A stretch of 22,973 nucleotides of DNA from JBQTJJ01 sp052387235 (GTDB lineage: Bacteria > Actinomycetota > Acidimicrobiia > Acidimicrobiales > GCA-2861595). Where the stretch lies: positions 1 to 22,973 of the forward strand of contig JBQTJJ010000040.1 of NCBI GenBank assembly GCA_052387235.1, read 5' to 3'. The notes beneath the pieces were generated by a model. It was not told the origin of the DNA and ran no database searches. It saw nothing but the letters and a program-made list of their open reading frames with translations. The translations under genes were made by a program, and so were the position numbers. Shown here one piece after another: positions 7,525 through 14,568 of the stretch; the first letter of the stretch is position 1, and each line of letters starts with the position of its first letter.

Positions 7525-7614
7525 GGTTGGTCCGACAAGGGCACCCCAGCCGTGAGGCTGGTCCGCAAAGCCACGGGACTCGTGAGAGTCAGCCGAGCCG
7601 CCGAAGTCAGCCGG
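7525..7614 (+). ncRNA. Cyclic-di-GMP-I (GEMM-I) riboswitch
   Basis: The leader matches the GEMM-I layout. P1 pairs GGTTGGT (7525-7531) with GTCAGCC (7606-7612). It is followed by CGACAAGGGCACC, which corresponds to the conserved CGCACAGGGCAAACC. P2 is CCAGCC-GTGA-GGCTGG (7546-7561), closed by a GNRA tetraloop as in the family. Then comes the hallmark CGCAAAGCC (7564-7572), P3 with the hairpin GACTC-GTGA-GAGTC (7577-7590), and the 3' core AGCCGAGCCGCCGAA (7591-7605), corresponding to AGCCAGGUUGCCGAA. The ligand-contacting G of GGGCA, the stacking A in GCAAAG and the C in GCCGAA are all present. It lies 34 nt upstream of a secreted metalloprotease start codon, on the same strand. This was recognised by eye; no covariance model was run. 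Confidence 0.85.
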
Positions 7615-7642
7615 TCCTGGATTCCACACGGAAGAAGGGACC
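7613..7642 (+). promoter_or_regulatory. Ribosome-binding-site hairpin, candidate riboswitch expression platform
   Basis: GGTCC (7613-7617) can pair with GGACC (7638-7642), with an inner stem TTCC (7622-7625)/GGAA (7630-7633). This hairpin would bury part of the Shine-Dalgarno AGAAGGGA (7634-7640) of the protease gene. GGTCC also occurs in the P1 5' strand (7529-7533) and next to P2 (7560-7564), so alternative pairings with the same GGACC are possible. There is no run of T, so control of translation is more likely than termination. Confidence 0.45.
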
Positions 7643-7647
7643 CCTCC

Positions 7648-8199
7648 ATGCGCTCGCCTCGCTACATCGCCTACGCCGCCGCCGCCGCAACCGCCGCCGC
7701 CGTCCTCCTGGGCCTGGCCTTCGCCCCCGGTGGCGCCACCGCCGCGCCGGCCTTCGCCCACTGGGGCCAGCGCTCCCTCGTCATCAGCGACCGGACCGGC
7801 GACGCCGGCTGGCAGGCCGCGACCCGCCGGGCCGTCGACACGTGGAACGCCGTCGGCGCCGACGTGCGGCTGGCGTGGTCCGAGGGCGGGGTCGGCTGCG
7901 AGGCCGAGGGAACCACCATCCCGGTGTGCCGCGACATCCTCCAGCGGGGCTGGAAGGGTGCGGCGCACTTCTACCACGCGCCCGACGGCCACCTGGGCGG
8001 TGCCCGCATCCGCATGGCCGCCGACCGCTCGTTCAGCCAGGCCGAGAAGGACACGCTCGCCTGCCACGAGATCGGCCACGCCCTCGGCCTCGACCATGCC
8101 GGCTCCTCGGCCTCGTGCCTGACCCAGGGCTCGGTGTCGGCCACGCCCGACGGCGCCGACGCCGACGCGTTGCGGACCGCCTACGCCCACCAGGGCTGA
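7648..8199 (+). CDS. Secreted matrixin-like zinc metalloprotease
   Basis: This 183-residue protein has a signal peptide at 1-36 (MRSPR, an Ala-rich hydrophobic core, PAFA before HWG). The mature domain resembles the catalytic core of matrixins. The strand HWGQRSLVISDRTG, a helix around WQAATRRAVDTWNAVG and a beta segment GGARIRMAAD lead to the zinc signature HEIGHALGLDH at residues 140-150. Three histidines bind zinc and Glu141 is the catalytic base. The expected Met-turn methionine is not evident: SSASCLTQG follows, with Leu where Met is usual. Cysteines 84, 94, 139 and 157 could form two disulfides outside the cell. The ATG at 7648 is preceded by AGAAGGGA and is the correct start for a signal peptide; a longer frame from 7552 would run through the riboswitch. 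It is expected to be controlled by c-di-GMP. Confidence 0.9.
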   Translation: MRSPRYIAYAAAAATAAAVLLGLAFAPGGATAAPAFAHWGQRSLVISDRTGDAGWQAATRRAVDTWNAVGADVRLAWSEGGVGCEAEGTTIPVCRDILQRGWKGAAHFYHAPDGHLGGARIRMAADRSFSQAEKDTLACHEIGHALGLDHAGSSASCLTQGSVSATPDGADADALRTAYAHQG

Positions 8200-8225
8200 C
8201 CAACCGGGCTGTCGCACCTGCTGCG

Positions 8226-8231
8226 TACGCT
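8226..8231 (+). promoter_or_regulatory. Probable -10 element of the nuclease gene
   Basis: TACGCT fits TANNNT and ends 8 nt before the ATG at 8240. It lies in the 40-bp gap after the protease gene, so the nuclease may have its own, nearly leaderless transcript. Confidence 0.4.
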
Positions 8232-8239
8232 TCGAAGGG

Positions 8240-10153
8240 ATGACCGACCCGGGCGGCGCAGCGATCGAGGACCGGCCCGCGCCGCGCCGGGACGCCAGCC
8301 TGGTGCCGGTCCAGGGCGGCCACGTGGCCGGGCGGTGCCCGTTGCGGGTGCAGTTCGACCTCCTCCCGCCGCCCGAGGCGCCCCGGGCCGAGCCGGTGAT
8401 GGCCGGGGTCCGTAGGGACGAGCGGATCGCTTTCGAGGCGGCAGTGCTCGCCGAGCTGGTGGGCGCCCATCCCGGCGCCGTCCGGCTCGATGGCGACACG
8501 GAGCGGGCTGCGGCCACGGCCGCCACCGCCGCGGCCATGGCCGCCGGCGCCGCCCTCGTCCTGGGCGGCCGCCTCCCCGACGACGAGTCGGGCCGGCGCG
8601 CCGGCGGGCCCGGGGTCCTCGTGCGGGCCGGCACCCGCTCCGACGGGAGGGCGGGTTACGTCCCCGTGGACGTGCGGCACCACCGCACGCTCACCTCCCG
8701 GGAGCGGGACGACCAGGAGCCCGGGCTGGTGTCGAGCCTGGCCGCACCATGGCCCGGCGCGGTCGATGCCGACCCGGCGTGGTCGGTCCGCCCGCTGCGC
8801 CAAGACGCCCTCCAGCTGGCCCACTACCGGCGCATGCTGGAGGCGTGCGGTCACGCCGCCGACGAGCCGTGGGGCGGCATCATCGGCAAGGAGCGCCGGG
8901 TGGCGTGGATCGACCTGACCGCCCCCCGGTTCCGGGCCACCTGGAAGGGCCACGACACCCAGTCGGCCCTCGAGCGCCACGACGTCGAGTTCGCCTTCCG
9001 GCTCGACGTGCTGGCCGCGGCCCTCGCCGGTGCATCGGTGGTGGAGCCGGTGCTGGTGGACGAGTGCGCCACGTGCCCGTGGTTCACGCACTGCGGGCCC
9101 CGGCTGGTGGAGAGCGACAGCGTGTCGCTCCTGCCGCTCCACGGCTACGTCCAGTGGCACAGCCACCGGCGGGCCGGCGTGGTCACCCGGCGCGACCTCG
9201 CCCGCCTCGACCGGCGCACCGCCCTGCTCCGCGACGACCTGCCGGCCGGCGCCGACGTCCCCGGCCTGCTGGCGTGGGCCGACAGGTCGAAGCCGGACGT
9301 GGTGGTCGCCGACCTGGTGGGGGACGACGATGGGCTGGGGGCGCTCCTGGCCCGCCACGGCGTGCACACCGCCGGCGACCTGGCCGCGCTCGATCGGAGC
9401 GTCCTGGCCCTGCACGACCGCATGGTGGGCGGGTCGCTGGCCGGCGCCGTCGACGTGGCCCGGGTGGCGGTGGCCGGGAACGGCATCCTCCACCGCCGGC
9501 GGGGCGTGGCCACGGTGGAGGTGCCGGGCGCCGACGTCGAGATCGACATCGACATGGAGAGCACCCTCGACGGCACCACCTACCTGTGGGGTGCGCTGGT
9601 CGACGGCGCCTACGTGCCCGTCGCCGACTGGGGCCCGCCGGGGGAGCGCCTGGAGGCCGGCGTGTTCCTGCGGTTCTGGGAGTGGGTCGAGGCGCAGCGC
9701 CGGGCCGCGGCCGAGGCCGGGCGCAGCATCGCCTTCTACTGCTGGTCGGCGGGAGCCGAGCGGGGTGCGCTCGCCTCGGGGGCGGCGCTGGCCGAGACCC
9801 GTCCGGGCGCCGAGGGAGTGAGGGACGCGGTGGCCGCCTTCGTGGCCGGCCCCGAGCTCGTCGACCTCCTCCGTGTCGTCAAGGACCAGCTGGAGAGCGG
9901 GGCCGGGAACGGGCTCAAGGCCATCGCGCCGCGGGCCGGGTTCTCGTGGCGGGACGAGGACCCGTCCGGCGACCTGTCCATGCTGTGGCACCGGGTGGCG
10001 AGCGGCGGAGCAGCGGCGGAAGCCGAGGCCGCCCGCCGGCGCCTTCTCGCCTACAACGAGGACGACGTGCGGGCCACCGCCGCCGTCCGCCGGTGGCTGC
10101 GGGCCACCACCTTCCCCGCCGTCGAGGACCTGGACGCCGTCTTCTCGGCGTGA
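8240..10153 (+). CDS. TM0106-family RecB-like nuclease with RNase H-like exonuclease domain
   Basis: This 637-residue protein has two nuclease parts. The N-terminal half looks like a RecB/Cas4-type PD-(D/E)xK domain: E66 in the first helix, the strand YVPVDVRHHR (D144) and the QxxxY element Q192-Y196. Cys33, together with the triad C276-x2-C279-x5-C285, has the spacing of the iron-sulfur 'staple' of AddB and Cas4. A helix-hairpin-helix-like stretch lies at about 366-385. The C-terminal part (about 432-625) has the DEDD-type pattern: IDIDMES (D438, E440), the FYCWSAGAERGAL helix and a terminal YNEDDVRAT. This is the layout of the TM0106 family with an RNase_H_2 domain. Members are putative DNA or RNA nucleases, and a defined role has not been established to my knowledge. 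It heads a co-directional run with an AAA ATPase and a phosphoesterase. Confidence 0.85.
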   Translation: MTDPGGAAIEDRPAPRRDASLVPVQGGHVAGRCPLRVQFDLLPPPEAPRAEPVMAGVRRDERIAFEAAVLAELVGAHPGAVRLDGDTERAAATAATAAAMAAGAALVLGGRLPDDESGRRAGGPGVLVRAGTRSDGRAGYVPVDVRHHRTLTSRERDDQEPGLVSSLAAPWPGAVDADPAWSVRPLRQDALQLAHYRRMLEACGHAADEPWGGIIGKERRVAWIDLTAPRFRATWKGHDTQSALERHDVEFAFRLDVLAAALAGASVVEPVLVDECATCPWFTHCGPRLVESDSVSLLPLHGYVQWHSHRRAGVVTRRDLARLDRRTALLRDDLPAGADVPGLLAWADRSKPDVVVADLVGDDDGLGALLARHGVHTAGDLAALDRSVLALHDRMVGGSLAGAVDVARVAVAGNGILHRRRGVATVEVPGADVEIDIDMESTLDGTTYLWGALVDGAYVPVADWGPPGERLEAGVFLRFWEWVEAQRRAAAEAGRSIAFYCWSAGAERGALASGAALAETRPGAEGVRDAVAAFVAGPELVDLLRVVKDQLESGAGNGLKAIAPRAGFSWRDEDPSGDLSMLWHRVASGGAAAEAEAARRRLLAYNEDDVRATAAVRRWLRATTFPAVEDLDAVFSA

Positions 10154-10258
10154 CCGTCGATCCGGGTGGGGTCCGGCGCCCGTGCGTCGGGCCTTCCCGG
10201 ACCACGTCGTCGAAATAGCCGTGGGAGTATCTCGCCACTCGATTCCGGGAGGTCCACG

Positions 10259-11695
10259 ATGACATCTGGTGAGCGGCTGTCGGCCGGCGACTTCGGTGTC
10301 GCCTTCAAGGGGTTCCTGGAGCAGGCCGTCACCAACGCACCGCCTCCCGAGCCGTTCTTCCGGGCCACCCTCACCAGGCACTTCGGCGCAACACCCACCG
10401 AGCTGCCGATCGTGGCCGAGCAGTTCCCGACCCACGACCACCCGAACCTCCAGCTCGCCCTGGACGGGTACGTGGGCGAGGCCGGCCGGACCTTCGAGCT
10501 GCTCGGCGTGTCGTCCGAGATGAAGCGCATGATGGGCGTCGGCCTCGGCGACCTGGCCACGCCGGCCCGGGCCGGCCTCATGGGGGGCGGCGGGCCGCTG
10601 CAGGGCCCGGTCGACTACCTGAACCGGCCGTCGGGCCTCGACGAGAAGATCGCCTGCGTGCAGTTCGGGCTCTACCTGATCGAGGAGGCCGGCGAGCGCC
10701 TCGCCGTCTTCATCCGCGGCGCCGACACGCGCTTCGGCAACTCCTCGATCACGGTCGAGGCCATGGCGCCGAGCCGGGCCGCGGCCGAGGGCTTCCTCGC
10801 CGACATCCGCGCCCGGGTGCGCACGCGCAACGTCTACCGGGGGCGGGTCGTCTCCCTGAGCCAGAGGCAGGTGGGGCCGCTGGAGGTGAACTTCCACCAC
10901 CTGCGGACGATCGAGCGCGACGACATCGTCCTGCCGGCGGGCGTGCTCGAGCGCATCGAGCGCCATACCATCCGCTTCGCCGCGCTGCGCGAGCGCCTTG
11001 CCGCGGCGGGACGCCACCTCAAGCGCGGCCTGCTCCTCTGGGGCCCGCCCGGTACGGGGAAGACGCTCACCGCCATGTACCTGGCCGGCCGCATGCCTGA
11101 TCGGAGCGTGCTGCTGCTCACGGGCCAGACGCTCGGACTCGTCGAGGCGTCGTGCACGATGGCCCGGCTGCTGCAGCCGGCCACGGTGATCCTGGAGGAC
11201 GTCGACCTGGTGGCCGAGGAGCGGACCCACCAGAGCACGGGGACCAACTCGGTGCTGTTCGAGCTGCTCAACCAGATGGACGGCCTCTCCGACGACGCCG
11301 ACGTGCTGTTCGTCCTGACCACCAACCGCCCCGAGCTGCTCGAGCCGGCGCTGGCGTCACGGCCGGGGCGCGTCGACGAGGCCATCGAGGTCCCGCTGCC
11401 CGACGCCGCCTGCCGTTCCCGGCTGTTCGAGCTGTACGGCCGCGGCCTCGACCTCCAGGTCGCCGACCGCGAGCGGGTCATCCAGCGGACCGACGGCGTC
11501 AGCGCCGCCTTCATCAAGGAGCTCCTCCGAAAGTCGGCGCTGATCGCGGCCGACTCGTCGGCCGGCGACCGGCTCACCGTCACCGACGAGCACATCGACC
11601 AGGCCCTGTTCGACCTGGTGACCGAGGGGGGCGAGCTGACCCGGGCGCTGCTCGGGGTGGCGCCGCCGTCGGGCCGGCGCCCCGGCTGCGGCTGA
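10259..11695 (+). CDS. AAA family ATPase (Cdc48/FtsH-like module)
   Basis: This 478-residue protein starts at an ATG preceded by GGGAGGT at good spacing; a longer frame from 10166 adds residues before that site. The C-terminal AAA module contains Walker A GPPGTGKT (262-269), Walker B VILEDVD (310-316), sensor 1 TTNRPE (Asn356) and the arginine-finger stretch SRPGR (R368, R371). A helical lid follows at about 384-460. The N-terminal 220 residues are not a domain I recognise; they carry a predicted alpha/beta region (IACVQFGLYLIEEAGERLAVFIRG) that may be the substrate-recruiting part. Such single-module proteins form hexamers that unfold or remodel proteins. The substrate is unknown. There is no membrane segment or zinc protease domain, so it is not FtsH. 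It follows the nuclease gene by 105 bp. Confidence 0.9.
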   Translation: MTSGERLSAGDFGVAFKGFLEQAVTNAPPPEPFFRATLTRHFGATPTELPIVAEQFPTHDHPNLQLALDGYVGEAGRTFELLGVSSEMKRMMGVGLGDLATPARAGLMGGGGPLQGPVDYLNRPSGLDEKIACVQFGLYLIEEAGERLAVFIRGADTRFGNSSITVEAMAPSRAAAEGFLADIRARVRTRNVYRGRVVSLSQRQVGPLEVNFHHLRTIERDDIVLPAGVLERIERHTIRFAALRERLAAAGRHLKRGLLLWGPPGTGKTLTAMYLAGRMPDRSVLLLTGQTLGLVEASCTMARLLQPATVILEDVDLVAEERTHQSTGTNSVLFELLNQMDGLSDDADVLFVLTTNRPELLEPALASRPGRVDEAIEVPLPDAACRSRLFELYGRGLDLQVADRERVIQRTDGVSAAFIKELLRKSALIAADSSAGDRLTVTDEHIDQALFDLVTEGGELTRALLGVAPPSGRRPGCG

Positions 11696-11711
11696 GGTGC
11701 AACCGGCTGGG

Positions 11712-11717
11712 TAGCCT
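11712..11717 (+). promoter_or_regulatory. Probable -10 element deciding a leaderless GTG start
   Basis: TAGCCT is a TANNNT hexamer exactly 6 nt before the GTG at 11724. The distance matches that before pepN at 22820 and supports GTG 11724 over ATG 11742 as the start. Confidence 0.45.
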
Positions 11718-11723
11718 CTCCCG

Positions 11724-13130
11724 GTGTCCCCAGCGCCGGCGATGACGGACCACCGCCAGGAGGACATCGTCCTCGTCAGCGACCTCCACCTCGGCCCCGG
11801 GCCGCTCCACAGCGTCGAGACGTTCTTCCACGACGTCGAGTTCTGCCGCTTCCTCGACGCCCTGGTGCGCCGGGCCGGGCCCGAGGGCCGGACCTGGCGG
11901 CTGGTGATCCTCGGCGACTTCCTCGACTTCCTCCGCTGCGAGCTGGTCACCAACGGGGCCGGGGGAGCGCCCACCGAGGACGTGGCCATGGCCACCCTGG
12001 AGCGGATCATGGCCAACCACGAGGAGGTCTTCCGGGGCCTCGGCCGCTTCCTGTCGGCCGGCTTCCCGGTCGACATCGTGGTCGGCAACCACGACGCCGA
12101 GCTCATCCGCCCCGCCCTCCAGGAGCGCATGCGCAGCTTCGTGGCCGGCGTGGGCGCGGGCTCGTCGGCCGGCGGCATCACCTTCCACCCGTGGATCTAC
12201 CACCTGCCCGGTGTCCTCTACGCCGAGCACGGCCACCAGCACGACGGCTTCAACGCCTTCAGCACCGTGCTCGACCCCTACGCCGACGGCCGGCCCGGCC
12301 CGCTGGAGCGGCCCATCGGGACGTTCCTGTTCGAGGCGATGGAGCGGTTCGTGTACGACATCGACCCCTGCCCCGACCACGTCAGCTCGCTCGGGTACTA
12401 CCGCCTCGCCATCCGCCGCCAGCCCGGCTCGGCCGTCGAGGTGCTGAAGCGCCAGGTCCGCATCTTCAGGGACCTGCTGGCCCATGCCCGATCCATCTCG
12501 GGGCCGGCGTGGGACGCGCGGCGGGCCGCCTACCGGGACCTCCTGGCGCCCTACGCCAAGGAGGTGGGGCTGAGCGCCCGGGTGGTGGCCGAGATCGACG
12601 AGATGTCGTCGGCGTCGGAGAAGCCGTTGTCGCTGCTCATGGAGGAGGCGGTGAAGATCAACACCCGCCGCTCGGGGCCGGCGCTGGCGCTGCTGTCGCT
12701 CGGCTACCTGGCGTCGAAGCGGGGCGCGGTCCGCACCGTGGCCATGGGCGGGACGGCGGCCGGCGCCATGGCCTTCCTGCGCAAGGGCCTGCCGCTGTCG
12801 CCCACCGGCCGCCACGTCATGTACCTCCAGCGGGCCGCCGCCCGCATCGACGAGCTGCTGGCCGAGGAAGGGGCGAACGTGCCGTACTACGTCTTCGCCC
12901 ACACCCACGCCGCCCAGCACCTGCCGCTGGCCTTCGGCGCCGGCGCCCCCCAGTACCTCAACACCGGCACGTGGGCGTGCCTGGCCCCGCCCGCGGCCGA
13001 CACGCTGCGCACGATCAGGCCCACCTTCGTCCACCTCATGCCGGGGCGCGACGGAGCCGGTCCCTCCGGCCGCCTGCTGGCGTGGAACTCGTCGTCGGAG
13101 TCGGCCGAGACGCTGCGATTCCAGGCCTGA
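11724..13130 (+). CDS. Calcineurin-like metallophosphoesterase
   Basis: This 468-residue protein has the five metallophosphoesterase blocks in order: SDLHLG (D20, H22), GDFLDF (D65), GNHD (N122, H123), EHGHQHDG (H169, H171) and FAHTHAAQ (H393, H395). Together they would build the di-metal site. Between blocks IV and V lies a long insert of about 220 residues, mostly helical, with two alanine/glycine-rich hydrophobic stretches (about 318-330 and 337-351) that may associate with a membrane or pack as a lid. The UDP-2,3-diacylglucosamine hydrolase-like opening is a resemblance only; the substrate is unknown. The start is GTG 11724, or ATG 11742, which would shorten it by six residues. It follows the AAA ATPase closely on the same strand. 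Confidence 0.88.
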   Translation: MSPAPAMTDHRQEDIVLVSDLHLGPGPLHSVETFFHDVEFCRFLDALVRRAGPEGRTWRLVILGDFLDFLRCELVTNGAGGAPTEDVAMATLERIMANHEEVFRGLGRFLSAGFPVDIVVGNHDAELIRPALQERMRSFVAGVGAGSSAGGITFHPWIYHLPGVLYAEHGHQHDGFNAFSTVLDPYADGRPGPLERPIGTFLFEAMERFVYDIDPCPDHVSSLGYYRLAIRRQPGSAVEVLKRQVRIFRDLLAHARSISGPAWDARRAAYRDLLAPYAKEVGLSARVVAEIDEMSSASEKPLSLLMEEAVKINTRRSGPALALLSLGYLASKRGAVRTVAMGGTAAGAMAFLRKGLPLSPTGRHVMYLQRAAARIDELLAEEGANVPYYVFAHTHAAQHLPLAFGAGAPQYLNTGTWACLAPPAADTLRTIRPTFVHLMPGRDGAGPSGRLLAWNSSSESAETLRFQA

Positions 13131-13140
13131 CGGCCCGGCG

Positions 13141-13539
13141 ATGGGCCAGGATGGCGCGGTGGAGGTGCTCTCCAGCCGGGTGATCTACCGGCCACGGGAC
13201 TTCGAGCCGCTGGTCAAGTTCTACACGGGCACGCTGGGGCTTCGGATCTACCGGGAGTACGGGGTCGGCGGGCAGGTCAGCGGGGTGGTGCTGTTCCTCG
13301 GGGGCGGCTTCCTCGAGCTGTCGTCGGGAGAGACGCCGTCGCCGCCGCTCACGCTGTGGCTGCAGGTGGCGGACGCGGCCGGAGAGGAGGCCCGGCTCCG
13401 CCGGGCCGGCGTCACCGTGGTGAAGGGGGCGGCGGCGATGCCATGGGGCCTGGTGGAGTGCTGGGTGACCGACCCGGAGGGGAACGAGCTGCGCCTGGTG
13501 GAGGTGCCCGAGGACCACCCGCTGCGGCGGAGGGTCTGA
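13141..13539 (+). CDS. VOC-superfamily (glyoxalase/bleomycin resistance-like) protein
   Basis: This 132-residue protein has two beta-alpha-beta-beta-beta units typical of the vicinal oxygen chelate fold. The first is SSRVIYRPRDFEPLVKFYTG with LGLRIYREYG. The second is TLWLQVADAAGEEARLRRAG with a closing strand CWVTDPEGNELRLVEVP. The motif DPEGN(E)LRLVE is a hallmark of the family; its final Glu normally binds the metal. The first-strand metal ligand is not His or Gln here, so activity is uncertain. It starts 10 bp after the phosphoesterase stop and is probably co-transcribed. No clear ribosome binding site precedes the ATG; a GTG at 13159 is an alternative. It converges with the repeat-rich gene at 13549. 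Confidence 0.82.
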   Translation: MGQDGAVEVLSSRVIYRPRDFEPLVKFYTGTLGLRIYREYGVGGQVSGVVLFLGGGFLELSSGETPSPPLTLWLQVADAAGEEARLRRAGVTVVKGAAAMPWGLVECWVTDPEGNELRLVEVPEDHPLRRRV

Positions 13540-13548
13540 GCGGCCCGG

Positions 13549-14139
<591 letters not shown>

Positions 14140-14165
14140 TCACACGGCCGGCGGGCTCGCAGGTC

Positions 14166-14360
14166 CTACTGGATCTGGTCGCCGATCGACGTCAGGGTGT
14201 CGTCGGCCCAGCCGCCGATGTAGGCCACGGCTGCGAGGCAGATCACGGCGATGAAGGCGATCAGGAGCGCATACTCGACGAGGGCGGCACCGTCCTGGCG
14301 CCTGCTCCACTGCCGTGCCACGCGCTCGTAGGCCGCCCGGACCATCCCGAACACGTCCAT
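14166..14360 (-). CDS. Flp-family type IVb pilin
   Basis: This 64-residue pre-pilin begins with a short basic leader (MDVFGMVRAAYERVARQWSRRQDG). The class IVb cleavage site comes next, with processing expected after Gly24. The mature start AALVEYALLIAFIAVI carries the Glu-Tyr pair at positions 5-6 that defines Flp pilins. A single hydrophobic helix runs from 25 to 50 and the tail is short (WADDTLTSIGDQIQ). The ATG at 14360 is preferred; a longer frame to 14489 runs through an upstream hairpin. Flp subunits are polymerised by a Tad secretion machine, but no tadA/B/C, cpaB or prepilin peptidase gene is in this window, so the machinery must be encoded elsewhere or the gene is a stray copy. The repeat-rich gene follows on the same strand. 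Confidence 0.88.
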   Translation of the reverse strand: MDVFGMVRAAYERVARQWSRRQDGAALVEYALLIAFIAVICLAAVAYIGGWADDTLTSIGDQIQ

Positions 14361-14446
14361 GGGTTGCCCTCGGGCTCTCCTGACGGGCGGGGGCCCGAGC
14401 CCTGGCCACTCGCTCCGGCCGGCGGGGGGACCGGCCTGTTCGCAGT

Positions 14447-14489
14447 ATGAGCCGGATCGGACCCGGTTACCAGGGTCCGATCGGCTCAT
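14447..14489. repeat. Long inverted repeat (hairpin) between divergent pilin and hydrolase genes
   Basis: The left arm 14447-14464 (ATGAGCCGGATCGGACCC) and the right arm 14473-14489 (GGGTCCGATCGGCTCAT) pair over 17 bp with one bulged G. The 8-nt centre GGTTACCA allows two more pairs. It lies 87 bp upstream of the pilin start and 80 bp upstream of the hydrolase start. A terminator is not expected between divergent genes, and no T-run follows on either strand. Confidence 0.75.
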
Positions 14490-14568
14490 TGTCGCCTCCC
14501 CCGATCGCGCTACGGATCACCTTGCATCCGCGCGGGATCGCCGTGCCGAACGCCAGGTGAGCCATTCC

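Noticed and set aside
8033..11230. A 1065-codon open frame on the minus strand across the nuclease and AAA genes
   Set aside because: It is antisense to two genes with complete family motifs. Its translation is low-complexity Arg/Gly/Pro/Ala/His with no domain, as expected from GC-rich third positions.
14447..14489. Rho-independent terminator
   Set aside because: It lies upstream of both divergent genes and has no T-run on either strand, so termination is not the natural reading.
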